The notes: generated by a model from the letters alone, not told the origin. A stretch of DNA of 6,151 nt from Anaerolineales bacterium UBA832 (GCA_002296125.1 DBHI01000094.1:1-6151), one strand, 5' to 3'. Numbered from the stretch's first letter, positions 1 through 6,151 are shown. Translations and numbers: made by a program.

Positions 1-390
1 ATCATCATTTGATTCATGTGTATATCCTAGGAGATGCAAAATGCCATGTACTGTAAGGATCTGTAGTTCTTCAATTAAAGTGTGACTTCTAATATTGGCA
101 GTACGAAGCGCATATTCTACAGATAATATTACATCACCTAGGTAACACTTTTCATTTGATTGAAAACTCAATACATCAGTACTAGTATCTATTCCCACAT
201 ATTTTTGATTGAGTGTTTTTAAATAAGAATCGTTACTCAATATTAAAGTAACTGAAGAATTTTCTGAAGTTTGGTTGTGTTTTAGTGTGTTGTAAATCGC
301 ATCATATAATGCATCCATATTAATTCGTAATGAATCGTCAATTGCTTGTATAGGATAGATTTGTGTATAAATGTTGTATTGTTTTGGCAC
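1..390 (-). CDS. ybeY: Endoribonuclease YbeY (rRNA maturation factor), 3' end beyond the window
   Basis: YbeY is a zinc-dependent single-strand endoribonuclease acting in 16S rRNA 3'-end maturation and ribosome quality control in the cytoplasm. The 130 visible residues carry the family's marks in order: GIDTSTDVLSF (66-76), a YLGDVILS strand (84-91), and the metal site HGILHLLGYTH (115-125), whose three histidines 115, 119 and 125 match the E. coli zinc ligands. The usual Asp before the last histidine is Thr124 here. YbeY proteins are about 150-170 residues, so only a short carboxy-terminal tail is missing past position 1. The start is a GTG at 388-390, sharing one base with the pgpH stop (TAGTG) and preceded by AGAGGA three bases upstream. 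The first in-frame ATG (316-318) would remove the first strand and is less likely. Coupling to pgpH is a widespread gene order. Identity is certain; the start is fairly sure. Confidence 0.95.
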   Translation of the reverse strand, partial: MPKQYNIYTQIYPIQAIDDSLRINMDALYDAIYNTLKHNQTSENSSVTLILSNDSYLKTLNQKYVGIDTSTDVLSFQSNEKCYLGDVILSVEYALRTANIRSHTLIEELQILTVHGILHLLGYTHESNDD

Positions 391-2504
391 TATTCCTCTG
401 ATGTAGATGTCTTATCATCGTTAATATTTTCTACAGTAGGAGTATCTAGTTTTTCTTCGGATGGGTATTTGAGTCGGTTATGAAAATAACCCTTTAGAGT
501 TCTAACAAATGCGTCTCTTACTTTTCCTAGATCTGTGAGAGATAGATCACACTCATCAAGTTGACCTTCTTTTAATCTTCTATTTATTATATATCTGACT
601 ATGTCATCAATTTCTTCTATTGAAGATGGATTGTCTGCTTTTGTTTTAGCTTCACAACCATCAGCTAACATAAGTAATGCAGTTTCTGGAGTTTGTGGTA
701 TTGGACCTGGATAACTAAAGTTGTTTATATCTACTTTAGGTTTATCCTTTTCCTGGTTCTTGACTGCAATATCATATTGATATCTAGTAATAGTTGTTCC
801 ATGATGTTCAAGAATCGCATTACGAATAACTGTTGGCATACGATATCTTTTTGCCATTTTTTCACCATCTGTTACGTGGCTGATAATAATTTTACTGCTG
901 GATTCGGGGTCAATGTTTGTATGAGGATTAATATTATTAATCTGATTTTCAACAAAATATTCGGGATTGATTGTTTTACCAATATCATGGAATAATGCAC
1001 TTACTCTTACTAACATTGTGTTTGCACCTATATCACGTGCAGCTTGTTCAGCTAGATTTGCTACATGTAGACTATGTTGATATGTGCCTGGTGCGGTTCT
1101 CAATAGATTGACCAATAGTGGGTGATTGGGTCTGGATAATTCAACTAGTTGTAGTGATGTAGTGATATCAAAAATATAGCCTAAAAGAAATAGTCCTGTG
1201 AGGGTTAACGCACCTGAAATAGCTCCATTAGCTATACTTGCTCCTAGTAGGGTACTTAGACCGAGTACATCGATAGTTGGATCATTAAATCTGAATGCAA
1301 TGATTACAGATGCATTTGCAGCTGCAGTTGCCAATCCTGCTAATAGAAAACTATTGACTCTTTCTCCTTTTCCTAGTGATAATATTGCTACCATGGGTCC
1401 TATAAGATGATAAATTACAATTTCTATTCTGCCATCAGAAATCATTGCAATAAATATAACAAAAGCTGTAGAAATAATCATACCCAAATGTGTTCCTAAT
1501 CCTACAGCTATTAACATTCCAAGTGTTGCAGCAGGAAATAAGAAAGGCAAAACGAGTCTTTGAGGGATAATAAATTGAGCTCCAAATAGGAATGCTATTG
1601 ACAAAAGGACTACAAAAAGTATATGTCTCGTTTGACTAAAAAATGATGGTTGTGTTCTATTAATGTATAGAATTACTGTAGTAATAGACAATAATATTGC
1701 TGCCAAAAAAGGTATATATCGTTCAATGCTATTACCTTGTGGATCAAGTATATTTAATGCAGTCATAGCTTCTAAGTCTTCAGCAGTAATTACAGTTCCT
1801 CTTGCTATAATGGTTTGTCCCTGTGTGAAGGCCTGTTCTACTGGTTCTACTGCTTCTACATTTGCTGCTATTGCTTTGTTGGTAGCAATTTCATTGTACA
1901 ATGAATTAGGTAGTACAAATTGTTGCACTAATTCGGCTGCTAATTCTGCTTCTTCAATACTTAATTCGACACTTATAAGTATTGGTATTCTCTGCAATGT
2001 TTTTTCTAGTTGATCCTCTTGAATAGGTAAACTCATTATGAACTCTAATACTCTGATGATTTCTTCTTGAATTATTATCCATCTGTTTTCTTCACTTTCG
2101 ATTAGTTGTATTTGAAATTTTTCTGTGAGGTTAATGCTACGTAGTTTAGAGAGTTCTTTTTGCTTTTGATGTGTAGTGGCTAATTTATCTGAACGAGTAA
2201 GATTAATAAATGAAATTGCAGATTTTGCAGATGAGACTTGTTGACGAGATACGCGAGTGTCTGGTGGATCATATATCTTTGGTATTGATGCTTTAGCGTT
2301 GTTGATTGCTGTTTCAGTTTGTAAAGCACTAATATATGTTTGCGATCTTGGTGCCACTATATCAAATGGTGCTGGATCACCAATTTCTAAATTAAGAGGT
2401 GTGTTAGTGCCCACTGGTAATACAATAATAGCTAGAGATATTATGATAAAGACTACTACAATAATCCATGGTCTAGCTATTTTCCAAGTAGGATTAGATA
2501 ACAT
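390..2504 (-). CDS. pgpH: 7TM-HD cyclic-di-AMP phosphodiesterase, PgpH family
   Basis: This is a polytopic membrane protein of the PgpH/YqfF family, which hydrolyses the second messenger c-di-AMP to pApA with a cytoplasmic HD domain. The layout is complete: one amino-terminal membrane segment (about 13-30), an extracytoplasmic 7TMR-HDED region (about 40-255), a block of some seven hydrophobic segments (about 263-446), then the HD domain (about 470-670) and an acidic tail. All expected metal ligands are visible: His477 (in QHSLH), His506-Asp507 (FHDIGK), His543, His567-His568 (EHHGT) and Asp615. The GKTxNPxxFxENQ segment (509-521) is also typical. The 704-residue length is normal for the family (about 700-720). 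The ATG is preceded by AAAAGG with five bases of spacing. It follows the HIT gene by 104 bases and has its own promoter there. It overlaps ybeY by one base. The family assignment is firm; c-di-AMP specificity is inferred from the family. Confidence 0.95.
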   Translation of the reverse strand: MLSNPTWKIARPWIIVVVFIIISLAIIVLPVGTNTPLNLEIGDPAPFDIVAPRSQTYISALQTETAINNAKASIPKIYDPPDTRVSRQQVSSAKSAISFINLTRSDKLATTHQKQKELSKLRSINLTEKFQIQLIESEENRWIIIQEEIIRVLEFIMSLPIQEDQLEKTLQRIPILISVELSIEEAELAAELVQQFVLPNSLYNEIATNKAIAANVEAVEPVEQAFTQGQTIIARGTVITAEDLEAMTALNILDPQGNSIERYIPFLAAILLSITTVILYINRTQPSFFSQTRHILFVVLLSIAFLFGAQFIIPQRLVLPFLFPAATLGMLIAVGLGTHLGMIISTAFVIFIAMISDGRIEIVIYHLIGPMVAILSLGKGERVNSFLLAGLATAAANASVIIAFRFNDPTIDVLGLSTLLGASIANGAISGALTLTGLFLLGYIFDITTSLQLVELSRPNHPLLVNLLRTAPGTYQHSLHVANLAEQAARDIGANTMLVRVSALFHDIGKTINPEYFVENQINNINPHTNIDPESSSKIIISHVTDGEKMAKRYRMPTVIRNAILEHHGTTITRYQYDIAVKNQEKDKPKVDINNFSYPGPIPQTPETALLMLADGCEAKTKADNPSSIEEIDDIVRYIINRRLKEGQLDECDLSLTDLGKVRDAFVRTLKGYFHNRLKYPSEEKLDTPTVENINDDKTSTSEE

Positions 2505-2608
2505 TTTTGCCTTTTAACAGAATTGATGTTGTGTACATCTGTTTCAAATAATTTATCAGAATTTATTGATATATTGTAACTTTAAAAGTCGATTATAGCA
2601 TGTTGTGT
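2505..2608 (-). promoter_or_regulatory. HIT-pgpH intergenic leader region
   Basis: These 104 bases hold the extended -10 promoter at their upstream end and the pgpH ribosome binding site (AAAAGG, 2510-2515) at the downstream end. In between is plain AT-rich sequence. A weak 5-bp inverted repeat (2525-2529 with 2535-2539, loop of five) lies about 20 bases before the start codon. An alternative pairing of 2516-2521 with 2538-2543 would exclude it. Neither is GC-rich or followed by a T run, so I do not call a terminator or riboswitch. Confidence 0.4.
2592..2600 (-). promoter_or_regulatory. Extended -10 promoter for pgpH-ybeY
   Basis: Read on the minus strand the sequence is TGCTATAAT: a perfect TATAAT hexamer preceded by the TGn of an extended -10 element. 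It starts nine bases past the HIT stop codon and would initiate near 2585, giving pgpH a leader of about 80 bases. No good -35 is seen 16-18 bases upstream (the best is GGATTA), which is acceptable for extended -10 promoters. The location, at the only sizeable gap in the minus-strand cluster and upstream of the next gene, supports it. Confidence 0.6.
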
Positions 2609-2950
2609 CTACCCTAATCCATATTTCATGGGTGCACCTCCCAAAACATGAATATGCAAATGTTGAACTTCTTGTCTACCATGTGATCCACAGTTGGATA
2701 TTATTCGGTAACCATTTTGACTGATGTTTTCCAGAGAAGATACATCTTTTATGGCCAAAAGTAATTCGGATGCAATAATGCTATCGTGTCTATGAAGATC
2801 TTCGGTGGAGGCAATATGTTTGTTAGGAACAATTAATATGTGTTTTGGAGCAGCAGGGTTAATATCTCTAAACGCAGTAATATACTCGTTTTGTAACACA
2901 ATATCACCTGGCATTTCTCCTTGAATAATTTGACAGAATATACAAGTCAT
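2609..2950 (-). CDS. HIT-family (HINT-like) nucleotide-binding hydrolase
   Basis: This is a histidine-triad protein of 113 residues. HINT-type members bind purine nucleotides and hydrolyse phosphoramidates such as aminoacyl-adenylates or AMP-lysine; the natural substrate in bacteria is rarely known. Visible marks are the amino-terminal CIFC zinc pair (Cys3, Cys6), the DINPAAPKH segment (29-37), His45, and the triad HLHIHVL (His97, His99, His101; the middle one is the expected nucleophile). Length fits the family (110-140). I place the start at the ATG at 2948-2950, because GGAG (minus strand, 2957-2960) sits six bases before it. An in-frame ATG four codons earlier (2960-2962) would overlap that binding site and adds residues not usual before MTCIFC. 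The Gly before the conserved Gln ahead of the triad is Arg92, and the carboxy-terminal GGR...WPPG block is degenerate (GGAPMKYGLG). It is probably a HINT subtype. It is the first gene of the minus-strand cluster. Confidence 0.93.
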   Translation of the reverse strand: MTCIFCQIIQGEMPGDIVLQNEYITAFRDINPAAPKHILIVPNKHIASTEDLHRHDSIIASELLLAIKDVSSLENISQNGYRIISNCGSHGRQEVQHLHIHVLGGAPMKYGLG

Positions 2951-2956
2951 GTGGAT

Positions 2957-2960
2957 CTCC
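2957..2960 (-). promoter_or_regulatory. Ribosome binding site of the HIT gene (decides the start)
   Basis: GGAG on the minus strand lies six bases before the ATG at 2948-2950 and just downstream of the alternative ATG at 2960-2962. It therefore favours the shorter 113-residue product. Confidence 0.7.
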
Positions 2961-3066
2961 ATTTAATAAATTGTTATCATATATTTGTTGTTTATAGATT
3001 ATCATACAATGTGGATTTTTATGTGTTGCATGTGGTAGAATTTTATGGGTGGTTTAATATAGTTTT

Positions 3067-3072
3067 AGGAGG
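3067..3072 (+). promoter_or_regulatory. Ribosome binding site of etfB (supports a TTG start)
   Basis: A perfect AGGAGG lies five bases before the TTG at 3078-3080. No in-frame ATG or GTG is nearby upstream, and the protein match begins at once (MEILVCVKYTPD), so this site fixes the unusual start codon. Confidence 0.85.
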
Positions 3073-3077
3073 TTGAT

Positions 3078-3860
3078 TTGGAGATATTAGTGTGTGTCAA
3101 GTATACACCTGATAGTGCGGCAAATATGTCAGTTGAAGGTGGTAAAGCTAATTGGGGGGATTCACCGATGGTTATAAATCCATGGGATGAATATGCCTTA
3201 GAAGAAGCTTTACGGATCAAAGATAAATATGGGGGTAATGTGACGGTTCTAACCATGGGAGATGAAATTGCCAAGGATGCATTAAGAACATCTATTGCTA
3301 TGGGATGTGATCATGGTGTTTTAATACTTGGTGAATCGAGTTCTATGTATGATACTCGATTCACTTCTCAAGTAATTTCTAAAGCTATTCCACGTATCAA
3401 TGATTTCCATTTAGTTTTTTTTGGTAAGCAGGCAATTGATGGTGATACAGGATTGGTACCTATGTCAGTGGCTAATCTTTTGGATTGGCCGGGTTTAAGT
3501 TATGTTTCAAAGATTGTTAGTATTGATGAAAATAATGACGGCATTGAAGTTGTACGTTTGCTGGATGAAGGTTATCAAGAGTGCATAGCAAAGTTGCCGT
3601 GCGTAATTAGTGTGGTTAAAGAAATAAATGAACCTCGTTATCCGTCATTTGTGGGTATTCGTAAAGCTAGTAAAGTTGAAATTGAGGTAATAGCTGTAGA
3701 TGAATTGGTAGATGTGGAAGTTGAACCATCTTTGCTAAGATGGTCTGTTTCAAAGGATTCGGTAGATACATATGATGATCCTGAAATATTGCAGGGGGAT
3801 GATATGAGTTCTATTGCAAGAGCATTGATAACTAAATTGACTGCTGATAAGGTAATATAA
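3078..3860 (+). CDS. etfB: Electron transfer flavoprotein, beta subunit
   Basis: EtfB pairs with EtfA to make the soluble heterodimeric flavoprotein that takes electrons from acyl-CoA and other dehydrogenases and passes them to the respiratory quinone pool. The 260-residue length is typical. Motifs in order: VCVKYTPD (5-12), NPWDEYALEEALRIKD (34-49), the nucleotide-binding GKQAIDGDT (116-124), LLDWPGLSYVSKI (134-146), and the LPCVISVVKEINEPRYPS block (173-190) of the family signature region. Translation starts at TTG behind a perfect AGGAGG. The stop overlaps the etfA start by one base (TAATG), so the two are coupled and made in equal amounts. Whether the second nucleotide is AMP (ordinary ETF) or FAD (electron-bifurcating ETF) cannot be settled by eye. 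The DGDT in the loop is shared with bifurcating and several prokaryotic ETFs, where human ETFB has DDDC. No dehydrogenase or ETF-quinone oxidoreductase gene is in the window to name the partner. Confidence 0.96.
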   Translation: MEILVCVKYTPDSAANMSVEGGKANWGDSPMVINPWDEYALEEALRIKDKYGGNVTVLTMGDEIAKDALRTSIAMGCDHGVLILGESSSMYDTRFTSQVISKAIPRINDFHLVFFGKQAIDGDTGLVPMSVANLLDWPGLSYVSKIVSIDENNDGIEVVRLLDEGYQECIAKLPCVISVVKEINEPRYPSFVGIRKASKVEIEVIAVDELVDVEVEPSLLRWSVSKDSVDTYDDPEILQGDDMSSIARALITKLTADKVI

Positions 3861-4840
3861 TGCATTCTGGCATATGGGTATATATCGATCATTTTCAGGG
3901 TGAATTGCTGACTGTTTCAAGTGAGGTGGTGACTGCTGCTAGACTACTTGCTGATAAGATGGGTCTTAGTGTTACAGCAATTGTTTGTGGACATAATATA
4001 GATGATCTAATAGATCAAATAGCTAGAAGTGATGTGGATTATGTGATTGCTTGTGATGATATTACTATGGCAGATTTTAGATATGAATCATTTGGAGCAT
4101 TATTAGCAAAATTATATGCGGAACATAAACCTAAGATTATTCTTATGCCTTCGACACATAGATGTCGTGATCTTATAGCTACTCTTAGTGTTAAGTTAGA
4201 TGTAAGTGCAATTACTGATGGTGTTGACTTAAATGTAGAAAATGACATTGTACAGGTAACAAGACCAGTATACGCTGGCAAATTAAATGCAAAAGTATCA
4301 GTTTCTGATTTGTTTTGTCAAATTATTAGTATCAGACCTCGTACATTTGCAGTATGTGAGTCAAATCAAGAGAGATCTGAGGTTTTACAAGTAGATCCAG
4401 TATATGAAGAGTCTGAAATTGTTATAAAAGTTGTTAGTTATGATAATTATTCTACTAAGAAGACTTTGTCAGATTCTAGCATTGTAGTATCGGGTGGGCG
4501 TGGTGTTGGAGGTCCTGAAGGTTTTCAGCCTGTACGCCAATTAGCAGAAACTCTTGATGGTGCTTTAGGAGCTAGTCGGGCAGCTGTAGATTCAGGATGG
4601 ATTTCTTATGATCATCAGGTTGGACAGACTGGTAAAACAGTTAGTCCAGATTTATATATTGCTTGTGGTATATCTGGTGCTATACAACATCAGGCAGGAA
4701 TGCGTACTTCAAAAATTATTGTAGCTATAAATAAAGATGTTCAAGCACCAATTATGAAGTTTGCTACTTATGGGATTGTAGCTGATTTATTTGATTTCAT
4801 ACCTGTCTTAATAGAAGAATTAAATTCACGTTCAGTATAA
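3860..4840 (+). CDS. etfA: Electron transfer flavoprotein, alpha subunit
   Basis: EtfA holds the redox-active FAD of the ETF heterodimer. The 326 residues comprise an amino-terminal ETF alpha/beta-type domain (about 1-190) and the carboxy-terminal FAD domain (about 200-320). FAD-contact motifs are SGGRGVGGPEGF (211-222), LGASRAAVDSGW (236-247), QVGQTGK (253-259) and the alpha signature running from LYIACGISGAIQH (265-277) to IVAIN (287-291), which fits the known pattern at every position I can check. INKDVQAPI (290-298) and the FDFIPVL end are typical. The ATG overlaps the etfB stop by one base, with AAGG seven bases upstream inside etfB. Nothing is truncated. Its end faces the ftsH end, 42 bases away. 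Identity is secure; partner enzymes are unknown from this window. Confidence 0.97.
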   Translation: MHSGIWVYIDHFQGELLTVSSEVVTAARLLADKMGLSVTAIVCGHNIDDLIDQIARSDVDYVIACDDITMADFRYESFGALLAKLYAEHKPKIILMPSTHRCRDLIATLSVKLDVSAITDGVDLNVENDIVQVTRPVYAGKLNAKVSVSDLFCQIISIRPRTFAVCESNQERSEVLQVDPVYEESEIVIKVVSYDNYSTKKTLSDSSIVVSGGRGVGGPEGFQPVRQLAETLDGALGASRAAVDSGWISYDHQVGQTGKTVSPDLYIACGISGAIQHQAGMRTSKIIVAINKDVQAPIMKFATYGIVADLFDFIPVLIEELNSRSV

Positions 4841-4882
4841 AACTAGTTACTAAACCAATATTACTATTAAAGAATTTGTTAT
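4841..4882. other. Convergent gap between etfA and ftsH, no clear terminator
   Basis: The 42 bases between two facing stop codons are nearly all A/T. I find no GC-rich stem followed by a T run on either strand; only four-base pairings (for example GAAT/ATTC around 4872-4884) are present. Termination of both genes here is either factor-dependent or runs into the opposite gene. Confidence 0.5.
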
Positions 4883-6151
4883 TCATGCCCCACTAGGCAT
4901 TGGTACAGGATCATTCCCTGTGCTTTTTGAGTCTTCATTGTCATTCGCATTTTGCGGTTTGTCAGTTGGATTTTCATTTGTGGGAGCAGGAGGCTCAGGC
5001 GGTTGTTTAGTTGGTGGTATAGGCTGATCATTCCACAATGCCTCGAATTGCTCCAGTTCTAAAGTTTCATTATCAAGCAGATAATTTGCTACTTCATCCA
5101 ATTTGTTAATATGCTTTTTTAGCAATTTAGTAGCTAATTTATGAGCATCACTGACTAGTTTTCTAACTTCAGAGTCTATTTCTTCTGCAACAGATTCAGA
5201 GAAATCTCTTTGTTCACCTATTTCTCTACCTAGGAATACTAATTCCTCTTTTTTGCCAAAAGCCATGGGTCCTAATTTGTCACTCATACCCCATCTAGTT
5301 ACCATTCGCCTAGCTACACTAGTGACTTGTTCCAAATCATTAGATGCTCCAGTAGTAATATCTTCTTTGTCAAATTTAATTTCTTCAGCTGCTCTGCCTC
5401 CTAGCATTGCTACTAAGCGAGCCTTGAGTTTTGATTTTGTAGCTAGTCGTTGATCTTCGTCATCTGCGAGATACCAAGTAAGACCTGCAGCCATTCCTCT
5501 TGGTATTATGGTAATTTTACGCACGGGTTCTCCTTCAGGTTGTGCTCTTGATACTACTGCGTGCCCGGCTTCATGATAAGCTGTTATTTTTCTTTCTCTT
5601 TCAGTCAATATTCTACTTTTTCGTTCAGGTCCTAATACAACTCGTTCTACTGCTGCTTCCATGTCATACATGCTAATAGATTTTTGATTGTTGCGAGCTG
5701 CTAAAATAGCAGCTTCGTTTACTGTATTTTCAATATCTGCTCCGACAAATCCTGGCGTAGACTTTGCCAATAAATCAAGTTTTACATCTGGTGCCAGGGG
5801 TTTGCCACGTACATGAACTTTAAAGATAGCTTCTCTACCTAACATATCAGGACGATCTAGAACAACCCGTCTATCAAACCTGCCAGGTCTTAAGAGTGCT
5901 GGATCTAAAATGTCGGGCCTATTTGTGGCAGCTACAATGATTATATTAGTATCTGTATCGAATCCATCCATTTCAACTAGAATTTGATTGAGAGTTTGTT
6001 CTCTTTCATCATGACTTCCACCTAGACCTGCACCTCTTTGTCTGCCAACTGCATCAATTTCATCTACAAAAACTATACATGGACTATGACGTTTAGCCTG
6101 TTCAAACAAGTCTCTAACTCGACTGGCTCCTACTCCTACAAACATTTCTAC
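4883..6151 (-). CDS. ftsH: ATP-dependent zinc metalloprotease FtsH, 5' end beyond the window
   Basis: FtsH is a hexameric, membrane-anchored AAA+ protease that unfolds and degrades misfolded membrane proteins and short-lived regulators. The visible 422 residues begin at the substrate-gripping pore loop (VEMFVGVG). They continue with Walker B (IVFVDEID), the second region of homology with arginine fingers (ATNRPDILDPALLRPGRFDR), and the AAA lid (about 100-175). The peptidase domain follows, with HEAGH as zinc site and the third ligand Asp in TGASNDLEQ, then a helical end and a 49-residue tail. The transmembrane anchor and Walker A motif lie past 6151, so about 200 or more residues are missing from view. 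The reading frame stays open to the window edge. The tail (4886-5032) is rich in Pro, Asn and Asp and looks disordered. It is convergent with etfBA. All catalytic residues in view are intact. Confidence 0.97.
   Translation of the reverse strand, partial: VEMFVGVGASRVRDLFEQAKRHSPCIVFVDEIDAVGRQRGAGLGGSHDEREQTLNQILVEMDGFDTDTNIIIVAATNRPDILDPALLRPGRFDRRVVLDRPDMLGREAIFKVHVRGKPLAPDVKLDLLAKSTPGFVGADIENTVNEAAILAARNNQKSISMYDMEAAVERVVLGPERKSRILTERERKITAYHEAGHAVVSRAQPEGEPVRKITIIPRGMAAGLTWYLADDEDQRLATKSKLKARLVAMLGGRAAEEIKFDKEDITTGASNDLEQVTSVARRMVTRWGMSDKLGPMAFGKKEELVFLGREIGEQRDFSESVAEEIDSEVRKLVSDAHKLATKLLKKHINKLDEVANYLLDNETLELEQFEALWNDQPIPPTKQPPEPPAPTNENPTDKPQNANDNEDSKSTGNDPVPMPSGA

Larger units (their letters stand above)
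2951..3077. promoter_or_regulatory. Divergent promoter region between the HIT gene and etfB
   Basis: These 127 bases separate two genes that point away from each other, so promoters for both must lie here or the transcripts would lack one. Toward etfB, a weak pair is TTGTTA (2971-2976) and TATAGA (2993-2998), 16 bases apart, four of six matches each. Toward the HIT gene, GATAAT (minus strand, 2998-3003) matches the -10 consensus at five of six positions but has no good -35. TTATCATA occurs at 2974-2981 and again at 2999-3006, and ATGTGGAT at 2949-2956 and 3009-3016. These could be operator half-sites or chance in AT-rich DNA. The region's role is an inference from gene direction; the exact elements are uncertain. 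Confidence 0.45.

Noticed and set aside
693..2517. Several open plus-strand frames of 70-116 codons opposite pgpH (693-995, 1198-1410, 1663-2013, 2257-2517)
   Set aside because: They lie antisense to a gene with clear family motifs. Their translations resemble no family I know, and no strong ribosome binding site or operon context supports them.
2516..2543. Possible hairpin or leader switch before pgpH
   Set aside because: The stems are only five or six base pairs, A/T-rich and mutually exclusive. No riboswitch core or terminator T run is present.
2554..2571. Inverted repeat TATCA/TGATA in the pgpH leader
   Set aside because: Five-base arms in AT-rich sequence are expected by chance.
2960..2962. 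Upstream ATG as the start of the HIT gene (117 residues)
   Set aside because: It would overlap the ribosome binding site of the second ATG and adds four residues not typical before the conserved CIFC segment.
2951..3077. Small RNA or small protein gene in the divergent gap
   Set aside because: No structured stem, terminator or credible short reading frame with a binding site is visible; it reads as promoter DNA.
3065..3274. Minus-strand open frame opposite the start of etfB, and similar ones at 3638-3892 and 4039-4281
   Set aside because: They are shadows of etfB and etfA, whose reading frames are supported by conserved motifs throughout.
5253..5453. Plus-strand open frame of 66 codons inside ftsH
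   Set aside because: It is antisense to the conserved peptidase domain of FtsH and has no recognisable protein features.

Overview
The window is AT-rich, gene-dense bacterial DNA. It holds four complete protein genes and two that run off the ends. Every gene belongs to a recognisable housekeeping family. I see no mobile element, CRISPR array, tRNA, rRNA or phage gene, and I did not find a convincing undescribed system. The strong bias to A/T in codons is even across the window, so nothing points to recent transfer. The source is a Gram-type-unspecified free-living bacterium. The FtsH and PgpH sequences, together with an etfBA pair, remind me of Chloroflexota (perhaps an AT-rich marine lineage), but that is an impression from sequence style and a tree would be needed.

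Left half (1-2950, all on the minus strand, read right to left): a histidine-triad (HINT-like) protein, then a 704-residue membrane-bound 7TM-HD phosphodiesterase of the PgpH family (cyclic di-AMP hydrolysis), then ybeY, the rRNA maturation endoribonuclease, cut by the window's left edge. pgpH and ybeY overlap by one base (TAGTG), so they are translationally coupled. A clear extended -10 promoter (TGC-TATAAT) lies just after the HIT stop codon, so pgpH-ybeY can be transcribed apart from the HIT gene.

Middle (2951-3077): a 127-base divergent intergenic region between the HIT gene and etfB. It is very AT-rich, with two widely separated pairs of repeated octamers and only weak promoter-like hexamers.

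Right half: etfB and etfA (plus strand, 3078-4840), overlapping by one base (TAATG), encode the two subunits of electron transfer flavoprotein, which passes electrons from acyl-CoA and related dehydrogenases to the respiratory chain. Convergent to them, and only 42 bases away, is the 3' two-thirds of ftsH, the membrane AAA+ zinc protease. Its amino-terminal membrane anchor and Walker A motif lie beyond the right edge.

The three blocks (HIT/c-di-AMP/rRNA processing, electron transfer, membrane proteolysis) are transcription units side by side rather than one pathway. The most useful annotation points are the start choices (TTG for etfB, GTG for ybeY, the second ATG for the HIT gene), the internal pgpH promoter, and a few substitutions in conserved motifs (YbeY Asp to Thr, HIT carboxy-terminus).
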